A program made the translations under genes and the position numbers. DNA of 11,363 nucleotides from JAGDXZ01 sp049965975 (lineage in GTDB: Archaea; Micrarchaeota; Micrarchaeia; Micrarchaeales; CABMGC01). The notes below the pieces were generated by a model, which saw only the letters and a list, made by a program, of their open reading frames with translations, ran no database searches and was not told the DNA's origin. The stretch is from positions 1 to 11,363 of the forward strand of contig JBMFVN010000022.1 of the NCBI GenBank assembly GCA_049965975.1, written 5' to 3'. Positions 6,788 to 11,363 of this stretch are shown one piece after another. Within the stretch, counting starts at the first letter, position 1. Every line of letters starts with the position of its first letter.

Positions 6788-7279
6788 TTAAACCTTTTTC
6801 TTTTTCTCGATGCACGCGTCAAAGAAAGCGAGAAGAATCTGCTTCACGTTTTCGAAAGTGTCTATGCTTGAAAGCTCCTCTTTTGAAAACCACCTTATTC
6901 CGGTGGCTTCGCTTTTTGAAAAAGAGACCTTTCCAGATTCGGGCTTTGCTGCGTATACAAGGTCGAAATGAAGATGAGCGCCAGTCTTGTAAGGCACGTT
7001 CTCAAGCATTGCTGCAAAGGGCAAAGGCAGCGAAATGGCTTCTTTTGTTTTTATGTTCAGTTTGCTGCAGGAAAAAAGCCTGACATGCAGCCCGGTCTCT
7101 TCAAACGCTTCCCTGACCGCCGCCTCGTGAGGATGCTCGTTCGGCTCAACGTGGCCACCAGGATAAAGCCACACTCCGAGCTTCTTGTGCTTTATGAGCA
7201 GAACCTTGCCATCTTTGCTTATTATGCAGCCTGCTACTATGCACTTCTTGGCGTAATCCAGTCTTTCTAGGCTAGGCAT
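6788..7279 (-). CDS. Nudix hydrolase
   Basis: This 163-residue protein hydrolyses a nucleoside diphosphate linked to some moiety. The Nudix box is complete and exact: G42-x5-E48-x7-R56-E57-x-F-E60-E61-x-G63-L64, read as GGHVEPNEHPHEAAV then REAFEETGL. The preceding strands IVAGCIISKDGKVLLIKHK and WLYPGG are typical of small MutT-like members. The substrate is not predictable; the segment LHFDLVYAA and a late RWFSKEEL (the common WF motif of the fold) give no specificity. It ends in a Lys-rich tail. The ATG at 7279 is preferred over an in-frame TTG at 7312. The ATG begins the conserved part and lies 25.5 bases from the centre of a TTATAA box, as expected for a leaderless message. The gene sits on the minus strand between ftsZ and secE, which are neighbours in many archaea. 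Confidence 0.93.
   Translation of the reverse strand: MPSLERLDYAKKCIVAGCIISKDGKVLLIKHKKLGVWLYPGGHVEPNEHPHEAAVREAFEETGLHVRLFSCSKLNIKTKEAISLPLPFAAMLENVPYKTGAHLHFDLVYAAKPESGKVSFSKSEATGIRWFSKEELSSIDTFENVKQILLAFFDACIEKKKKV
6795..6807 (+). terminator. T-rich terminator candidate for ftsZ
   Basis: TTTTTCTTTTTCT starts 8 bases after the ftsZ stop. It is an archaeal-style T-tract and lies inside the last codons of the opposite Nudix gene, where it encodes the Glu-Lys-Lys-Lys-Lys end. The same arrangement occurs at lysS (1099-1113). Confidence 0.5.
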
Positions 7280-7301
7280 AGCATAACTGCATTGAGAAAG
7301 C

Positions 7302-7307
7302 TTATAA
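7302..7307. promoter_or_regulatory. Palindromic TATA box shared by the Nudix gene (-) and secE (+)
   Basis: TTATAA is the only good TATA-like element in the 50 bases between the two divergent ATG codons. Its centre (7304.5) is exactly 25.5 bases from the first base of each start codon (7279 and 7330). This is the usual TATA-to-start distance of archaeal leaderless genes on both strands. The flank towards the Nudix gene is purine-rich on the plus strand (AGAAAGC), which could act as BRE for secE. The flank for the Nudix direction (TTTTGT before TTTATAA) is a poorer BRE. Confidence 0.6.
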
Positions 7308-7329
7308 AACAAAACGACAAAATAAAATC

Positions 7330-7512
7330 ATGAATCTTAATCCGATTACGAGTTTCAAAAGATTCTACGCTGAGTCTAAGCACATACTTAGCGTAAGCTA
7401 CAAGCCTACGCACGACGAGTTCGTGAGAACCACAAAGATAGTGCTAGTAGGAACCATCATACTTGGCATAATGGGCTTCATAATCGCGATAATCCTTAGA
7501 TTTATAGTGTAG
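7330..7512 (+). CDS. secE: Preprotein translocase subunit SecE / Sec61-gamma
   Basis: This 60-residue single-span membrane protein forms the clamp around SecY in the export channel. A basic amphipathic helix (FKRFYAESKHILSVSYKP, 9-26) is followed by THDEFVRTTKI (27-37), the conserved hinge with Glu-Phe. One transmembrane helix then runs over about 38-58 (VLVGTIILGIMGFIIAIILRF) with the Gly-x-x-Gly-Phe pattern of the family. Length and order are as in archaeal Sss1/SecE. The ATG has a TATA centre 25.5 bases upstream and no ribosome binding site, so a leaderless message is likely. In many euryarchaea secE lies between ftsZ and nusG; here nusG is not the next gene. Confidence 0.94.
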   Translation: MNLNPITSFKRFYAESKHILSVSYKPTHDEFVRTTKIVLVGTIILGIMGFIIAIILRFIV

Positions 7513-7523
7513 CAACAGCAATG

Positions 7524-7535
7524 CTATTAATTTTA
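7524..7535 (+). promoter_or_regulatory. TATA-like box before the NFACT-R gene
   Basis: CTATTAATTTTA lies in the 40-base gap after secE, with its centre about 24 bases before the ATG at 7553. This suggests a separate leaderless start inside the plus-strand run, in addition to any read-through from secE. The assignment rests on spacing and composition. Confidence 0.4.
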
Positions 7536-7552
7536 CCTGACAAAAAATTACC

Positions 7553-8404
7553 ATGGCGCTTGAAGCAGACATAGACTATACGAAATCGGCTCAGGAAAAT
7601 GCAGAAGAGTACTTTAAAAAAGCTAAGGAGCTAGAGAAGAAGGCCAAGGGGGCAGCCCAGGCAGTGCTCGACCTTGAGAAAAAGAAGAAGGAAATAGCTT
7701 CGAAAGGCACAAGGGAGAAGAAGCTAAAGCAGATAAAGAAAAGGGAATGGTATGAGAAATACAACTGGTTCTTCACAAGCAGCGGCATGCTTGCGATCGG
7801 AGGCAGGAGCGCGCAGCAAAACGAGGAGATAAACTCTAAGTATTTTGAGCAGGGCGACCTGTTCTTCCATGCAAACATATTCGGGGCTTCTGCAGTAGTG
7901 CTTAAAGAGGGTGCCAAGGCCGATGAGAAAACAAGGGAAGAGGCTGCGCAGTTTGCTGCATGCTACTCAAAGGCGTGGGAAGACAAGCTCAGCGCAGTAG
8001 ACGTTTTTGCTGCGCGAAGGGACCAAGTATCGAAATCAAGCCAGAAAGGCTACGTCTCGCCGGGCAGCTTCCTCATAACGGGCGAACGCGAATGGTTCAG
8101 GAATGTCAAGCTAGAGCTGTATGCGTGCCTAGGCAAGCCAGACATCGAAATAAACAAGTCAAGCATACAGGACAATGCCGTGTTAAATTTGGTTCCTACT
8201 AAGCTCATAGTAGAGACAAGCGGGCTCATAATAATGCCGGCAACAGCTTATGAACATGGCGCGAGCACGGGCAAGGCAGTAAGGCTCAGGCCTGGAAACA
8301 CCAAGAAATCAGATGCTGCAAAAGAAATAGCTAAAAGGCTTGACTTTGAAGATATAGACTACATCATACAGCATTTGCCAGCAGGAGGCTTTTCGATAGA
8401 CTAG
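7553..8404 (+). CDS. Stand-alone NFACT-R (DUF814) protein, RqcH/Tae2/NEMF C-terminal half
   Basis: This 283-residue protein corresponds to the C-terminal part of RqcH/Tae2/NEMF (fibronectin-binding A-like) proteins, which act on obstructed large ribosomal subunits. DYTKSAQENAEEYFKKAKE (8-26) is the start of the middle coiled coil, which runs to about residue 68. NFACT-R follows: KREWYEKYNWFFTSSGMLAIGGRSAQQNE split over 67-95, then FHANIFGASAVVLK (104-117), RRDQVSKSSQKGYVSPGSFLITGERE (154-179), and LRPGNTKKSDAAKEIAKRL near 251-269. Archaeal RqcH is normally about 600-700 residues with NFACT-N and HhH in front. Both are missing here, and secE lies only 40 bases upstream, so no lost N-terminal part is hidden nearby. 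The HAD gene follows after 8 bases. It may work with a separate NFACT-N protein or have a different RNA-related job. Confidence 0.88.
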   Translation: MALEADIDYTKSAQENAEEYFKKAKELEKKAKGAAQAVLDLEKKKKEIASKGTREKKLKQIKKREWYEKYNWFFTSSGMLAIGGRSAQQNEEINSKYFEQGDLFFHANIFGASAVVLKEGAKADEKTREEAAQFAACYSKAWEDKLSAVDVFAARRDQVSKSSQKGYVSPGSFLITGEREWFRNVKLELYACLGKPDIEINKSSIQDNAVLNLVPTKLIVETSGLIIMPATAYEHGASTGKAVRLRPGNTKKSDAAKEIAKRLDFEDIDYIIQHLPAGGFSID

Positions 8405-8412
8405 GCGGGCGC

Positions 8413-9033
8413 ATGCAGCAGATTAAGGCACTTATCTTTGACTTAGGCGGAGTAATAATCTACTATGACAACTCTAGCGACTACTTTGAAACAGAAATAG
8501 CACACATTTCAAAAGACAGGCGTGTTACAAAAAAGCAGATAGCATATGTGCGAACAAAGCTATTTCCTGATTTTGAAATAGGAAAGATGAAAGCCAGAGA
8601 ATTCTATGCAAGGATGGCAAAGGTCTTCGGGATAAAGGCCAGCCAAGTGGACTGGACAGGCAACTTTGAAAGGCGCGCAAAAATAAACAAAAGCACAATC
8701 AGCGCAGTAAAGAAGGCAAAGGAAAAAGGCTATGCAATAGCATATTTATCGAATGTAGATTACAGCAGGTACAGGCATGTGAAAAGGCTGCTTGCCCCTT
8801 ACCTCTCTCTTTTCTCATTCGGCTTCGCGTCTTGCTACATGCACATGAGAAAGCCAAACAAGAACGCCTTTGAATATGTTCTCAAAAAGATGAGAATAAG
8901 AAGCGACCAGGCTTTGTTCATAGACAACGAAATCCAGAATGTTGAAGGGGCAAGAGCGGCAGGTATAAAATCTATTTTGTTCAAGAATAATAGTGGCTTA
9001 TTGAAAGAGCTGCACAGGCTTGGTGTGCTATGA
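8413..9033 (+). CDS. HAD-superfamily hydrolase (YihX/subfamily IA-like)
   Basis: This 206-residue protein is a haloacid dehalogenase-type hydrolase, probably a small-molecule phosphatase. Motif I is FDLGGVII (9-16) with nucleophile D10. The second Asp of the usual DxD is Gly, as is common in the YihX and epoxide-hydrolase-N-like branch (DLGN/GV). Motif II is LSNVD (112-116) with S113; motif III is K147 in MRKPNKNAFEYVL; motif IV is FIDNEIQNVEGARAAGI (169-185) with D171. Residues 20-95 form a helical cap of C1 type. The substrate is unknown. The gene starts 8 bases after the NFACT-R stop and overlaps proS by four bases (ATGA), so it is translated within one operon. Confidence 0.88.
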   Translation: MQQIKALIFDLGGVIIYYDNSSDYFETEIAHISKDRRVTKKQIAYVRTKLFPDFEIGKMKAREFYARMAKVFGIKASQVDWTGNFERRAKINKSTISAVKKAKEKGYAIAYLSNVDYSRYRHVKRLLAPYLSLFSFGFASCYMHMRKPNKNAFEYVLKKMRIRSDQALFIDNEIQNVEGARAAGIKSILFKNNSGLLKELHRLGVL

Positions 9034-10490
9034 GCATTAATGAAAGCAAAGAAAACAAGGAAGGCATTACCCAGAGAAAGGAGGACAACTTCTCAGAATG
9101 GTATACGGAGCTTATAACAAAATCAGAATTTGTTGATTATAGCGAAGTATCTGGCATGCTTGTATTCAGGCCTGCTGCGTATTTTGCGTGGCAGACAATA
9201 ATGCAGGCAGTAGACAAGGAGCTTAAGGCTAACGGCGTAGAGGATGTGTACTTTCCTTTGTTCATACCGGAGAGGCTGCTCAAAAAAGAGGCGGAGCATT
9301 TCACAGGCTTTAAGCCGGAGGTTGCATGGGTTACCGAAACTGGCAATTCGAAGCTTGATGAAAGGCTTGCAGTTAGGCCTACATCAGAGACAATAATGTA
9401 TGTGAGCTTCGCAAAATGGATAAGGTCGTGGCGAGATCTGCCTCTGCGCTACAACCAGTGGAACAATGTTGTAAGGTGGGAATTCAAGCATCCTACTCCT
9501 TTCATAAGGTCTAGGGAGTTCCTGTGGAACGAGGGCCACAGCGTCTTTGCAACGCAGGAAGAGGCAGAAAAGGAGCGGGACTTCATCCTTGGCTTATACC
9601 TCAGAATACTCAAGGATTATCTGGCGCTCCCTGGAATTCCTGGAATAAAAAGCGAAAGCGAGAAGTTTGCAGGAGCTGTACACAGTTATAGCATAGAGCA
9701 CGTGCTTCCGGACGGCTACGCGATTCAGGGTCCCGATTTCCACCTTGACGGCCAGAATTTTGCAAAGGCGTTTGACATAAAGTACCTTGATGCCAACGGC
9801 GAGTACAAGTACGCATGGCAGAACACTTATGCGATAAGCACAAGAGAGCTTGGAGTAATGATAGCTACGCACAGCGACAACAAGGGGCTTGTCATGCCAC
9901 CAAGGCTCGCCTATGCTCAGGTAGTAATAATACCCATATTAAAGAAGGGCAGCGAGAAGAAGGTGCTAGAATATGCAAAGGAAGTGCAATCAATGCTTGG
10001 CAAATTCAGGGTCAAGCTGGATGACAGCACAGACTACTCTCCAGGCTACAAGTTCAACGAATATGAGCTTAGAGGCGTGCCAATAAGAATAGAGATCGGC
10101 GATAAGGAAGTGCAGGAAAACACAATTACCTGCGTAAGGCGCGACACTGGCGAGAAGACAAAAGTAGAAAAGGCCAAAGCAGAGCAGGAAATAGGCAAGA
10201 TGCTAGACGACATACAGGCAAGCCTTTACAGCAAGGCCGAGAAGCTTCTAAAAGAAAACCTGCACGTAGCCTTTGACTATGCTTCGCTAAAGAAAATCCT
10301 CGCGGAAAAGAGAGGAATTGTGCAAGCTCCGTGGTGCGGAGGAGCTGAGTGCGAGGCAAAGATAAAGGAGGAGACAGGTGCGAAGATAACAAACATTCCA
10401 TTCGACCAGAGTGCTTTCAAGCCCGACGCCAAATGCGTATACTGCGGCAAAAAGGCAACATGCGTGGCGAACTTCGCAAAGTCATACTGA
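9030..10490 (+). CDS. proS: Prolyl-tRNA synthetase, archaeal/eukaryotic type
   Basis: This enzyme charges tRNA-Pro; it is a class II synthetase of 486 residues, the normal archaeal length, without the bacterial editing insertion. Visible are FSEWYTELI (21-29) at the N-terminus, VRPTSETIMY (115-124), motif 2 RWEFKHPTPFIRSREFLWNEGH (149-170), the proline-site segment DFHLDGQNFAKAFDI (236-250), and motif 3 with STRELGVMIATHSDNKGLVMPPRLA (270-294). An anticodon-binding domain spans about 295-400. The C-terminal archaeal/eukaryotic domain has a Cys4-type metal site (C436, C441, C469, C472) and ends in Tyr486, as the family does. The ATG overlaps the HAD stop as ATGA, so the start depends on translational coupling. 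TGA is followed directly by TTTTT. Confidence 0.97.
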   Translation: MSINESKENKEGITQRKEDNFSEWYTELITKSEFVDYSEVSGMLVFRPAAYFAWQTIMQAVDKELKANGVEDVYFPLFIPERLLKKEAEHFTGFKPEVAWVTETGNSKLDERLAVRPTSETIMYVSFAKWIRSWRDLPLRYNQWNNVVRWEFKHPTPFIRSREFLWNEGHSVFATQEEAEKERDFILGLYLRILKDYLALPGIPGIKSESEKFAGAVHSYSIEHVLPDGYAIQGPDFHLDGQNFAKAFDIKYLDANGEYKYAWQNTYAISTRELGVMIATHSDNKGLVMPPRLAYAQVVIIPILKKGSEKKVLEYAKEVQSMLGKFRVKLDDSTDYSPGYKFNEYELRGVPIRIEIGDKEVQENTITCVRRDTGEKTKVEKAKAEQEIGKMLDDIQASLYSKAEKLLKENLHVAFDYASLKKILAEKRGIVQAPWCGGAECEAKIKEETGAKITNIPFDQSAFKPDAKCVYCGKKATCVANFAKSY

Positions 10491-10537
10491 TTTTTCATCA
10501 CTTATCAGAAATACCTCGTTTCATCACATGTCAGGCA
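10482..10537 (-). ncRNA. Candidate C/D-box sRNA (2'-O-methylation guide)
   Basis: On the minus strand the order is: C box GTGATGA (10527-10521), a 12-base spacer AACGAGGTATTT (10520-10509), D' box CTGA (10508-10505), three bases TAA, C' box GTGATGA (10501-10495). Archaeal C/D sRNAs have just this C, about 12-base guide, D', 3-5 bases, C' order. A TATA-like CTATTTAT (10566-10559) lies about 26 bases before the expected 5' end near 10537. The weak point is the last D box. No CTGA follows C' at the right distance; only ATGA at 10485-10482 is present, inside the antisense of the proS end. Another CTGA (10534-10531) precedes the C box by three bases, so a different phasing is possible. By the N-plus-5 rule the D' guide would direct methylation of the A in AAATACCTCGTT at its fifth position. 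I did not find a certain target. Confidence 0.42.
10491..10495 (+). terminator. T-run after proS
   Basis: Five T residues follow the proS stop directly and are the only T-run before the next promoter-like segment. A simple archaeal terminator is plausible but short. Confidence 0.35.
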
Positions 10538-10558
10538 ATATGCTTGTTCAGTTGAAGA

Positions 10559-10566
10559 ATAAATAG
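10559..10566 (-). promoter_or_regulatory. TATA-like box before the sRNA candidate
   Basis: CTATTTAT on the minus strand is the same octamer as in the ftsZ promoter region. Its centre is about 26 bases before position 10537, near the expected 5' end of the sRNA candidate. It has no other evident gene to serve on this strand. Confidence 0.35.
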
Positions 10567-10604
10567 CTTGCTGAAACTCAGCCAAGCACAAGGCAAACGA
10601 AGCT

Positions 10605-10615
10605 TTTTTAAATTT
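10605..10615 (+). promoter_or_regulatory. TATA-like box before the Yip1-like gene
   Basis: TTTTTAAATTT is centred about 32 bases before the ATG at 10642. A start site near 10636 would give a very short leader. GTGAG at 10634-10638 could pair with the 16S 3' end but may fall at the edge of the message. This is a guess from spacing. Confidence 0.4.
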
Positions 10616-10641
10616 GGCGTTGATATTGCTGGCGTGAGTCT

Positions 10642-11363
10642 ATGTCACTATGGGACGACACGAAAAGGGCGTTCAGCGGAATTGTGCATCCGAGCTTCAA
10701 CACTGAAGAAATGAGCACGTCAAACGCACTGAAGTTCTACTATCGGGCTTCGTTAATTCCTTTTGTCATCGTAGCGCTACTTGCCGGAGTCATAGCATAC
10801 GAAGTGCCATCGGGTTTGCCTTTCGGCGCATTCGTAAGCACGAACGTATTGGGCACGATAGCCTTGGTGCTTGCCGTTTTTGTTATTGCCTTAGAGATAT
10901 TCCTAATCATACCAATAGGCACACTTATAAGCGCCGCAATAGTACAGTTCTTTTCAAAGAACCTGTTCAAGTTCTGGCAAGGCGGATACAACAAGACGCT
11001 TACAGCGTTCGTATTTGGCGAATTCGTTTCTGTATTCTTTATGTGGCTCGACTTAGTGCCGTTTGTGATACTTGCGCTTGCTATATGGGCACTTATTGTC
11101 CTGACAATAACACTTGCAAGGCAGCAAAATGTAAGCATTGGAAAGGCTTTTCTAGGCTGGTTTGTGCCAATGATAATAATTACAGTAATAGCAGTAATAG
11201 TAGCAATTGCATTGACGTTTCTCTTTGGCCTAGGAGCATTCAGCAGCACCAAGTTCCTCGGAACAGCGTGCATTCCTCAATCAGGCTTCTTGTGCAGCAA
11301 CCCAATAGCAACTCCGGGCAGCTTAGCTGTTACGTTGGGGCAGGCAACTGGCGCTGTGTGGAC
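10642..11363 (+). CDS. Yip1-like multi-pass membrane protein with Cys-motif C-terminal segment (3' end outside window)
   Basis: The frame is open from ATG 10642 to the window edge, giving 240 residues with no stop. Residues 1-35 are soluble (SLWDDTKRAFSGIVHPSFNT), typical of Yip1-domain proteins, which begin with a short cytosolic segment before several membrane spans. Hydrophobic spans lie at about 36-53, 69-104 (probably two helices with Pro), 122-160 (two helices) and 171-200. After the last span a polar segment begins with C210, then GFLCSNP (215-221, C218) and SLAVTLGQATGAVW (227-240), a Cys-x7-Cys and Gly-Gln-x-Thr-Gly pattern. I place it outside the membrane. Yip1 homologues in eukaryotes act in vesicle traffic; the archaeal role is unknown. 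The tail resembles motifs I recall from surface proteins of ARMAN-type archaea, which I could not check. Confidence 0.72.
   Translation, partial: MSLWDDTKRAFSGIVHPSFNTEEMSTSNALKFYYRASLIPFVIVALLAGVIAYEVPSGLPFGAFVSTNVLGTIALVLAVFVIALEIFLIIPIGTLISAAIVQFFSKNLFKFWQGGYNKTLTAFVFGEFVSVFFMWLDLVPFVILALAIWALIVLTITLARQQNVSIGKAFLGWFVPMIIITVIAVIVAIALTFLFGLGAFSSTKFLGTACIPQSGFLCSNPIATPGSLAVTLGQATGAVW

Noticed and set aside
7280..7312. TTG start for the Nudix gene 11 codons upstream
   Set aside because: It would place the start next to the TATA box itself. The ATG at 7279 has the correct TATA spacing and begins the conserved part.
10493..10534. Two 16-base direct repeats as a start of a CRISPR array or iteron set
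   Set aside because: Only two copies with a 10-base gap, and the repeats are explained by C/D box spacing. No further copies occur nearby.
10740..11273. Open frame of 177 codons on the minus strand
   Set aside because: It is the shadow of the Yip1-like membrane protein. The plus frame has clear membrane spans and family character, while the minus frame is Thr/Ile/Asn-rich with no recognisable motif.
1..11363. Mobile elements, defence genes or phage genes
   Set aside because: No transposase, integrase, terminal inverted repeat, toxin-antitoxin pair or restriction gene was seen. All genes are core or metabolic and have similar codon use.

Overview
The window looks like chromosomal DNA from an archaeon, most likely a small-genome DPANN lineage of the Micrarchaeota/Parvarchaeota (ARMAN) type. 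Pointers to archaea are a DRG-type GTPase with a TGS domain, an archaeal/eukaryotic-type prolyl-tRNA synthetase ending in Tyr, a SecE/Sec61-gamma of about 60 residues, FtsZ of archaeal type, tRNA genes without encoded CCA, TATA-like boxes about 25 bases before start codons (leaderless transcripts), and heavy use of ATA (Ile) and AGG (Arg). A bacterial-style class II lysyl-tRNA synthetase, a PolX with PHP domain and a Yip1-like membrane protein fit DPANN but do not prove it. The phylum is my inference; no marker search could be run.

Layout, left to right. (1) 1-1089 (+): 3' part of lysS. It converges, with one base between stops, on an unassigned P-loop kinase (1091-1735, -). (2) 1881-1954 (-): tRNA-Lys(TTT), divergent from a DRG-family GTPase (2015-3136, +). 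(3) A minus-strand group read right to left: polX (3821-5554), a DHFR/RibD-C-like reductase (3304-3819) starting one base after the polX stop, and tRNA-Asn(GTT) (3170-3241). (4) ftsZ (+), converging with one base between stops on a Nudix hydrolase (-). (5) A plus-strand run: secE, a stand-alone NFACT-R protein, a HAD hydrolase and proS (4-base ATGA overlap with HAD). (6) 10491-10641: an intergenic stretch with a candidate C/D-box sRNA on the minus strand. (7) From 10642 to the window end: a Yip1-like membrane protein with a Cys-containing C-terminal segment, cut by the window edge.

Most genes serve core information processing: aminoacylation (lysS, proS), tRNAs, ribosome-associated GTPase and quality control (DRG, NFACT-R), protein export (secE), cell division (ftsZ) and DNA repair (polX). 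In many euryarchaea ftsZ is followed by secE, nusG and ribosomal protein genes. Here ftsZ and secE remain neighbours, but a Nudix gene sits between them on the other strand and an NFACT-R gene stands where nusG would be expected.

The observations I rate highest are: both tRNAs have C instead of T at T-loop position 55; one palindromic TTATAA lies at exactly equal distance from the start codons of two divergent genes; a C/D-box-like sRNA candidate with its own TATA-like box follows proS; the NFACT-R protein lacks the NFACT-N and HhH parts of RqcH/Tae2/NEMF; and in both one-base convergent pairs the T-tract that could terminate the plus-strand gene lies inside the Lys-rich C-terminal codons of the opposite gene. 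I see no CRISPR array, insertion sequence or phage gene. No stretch longer than about 151 bases is without a gene.
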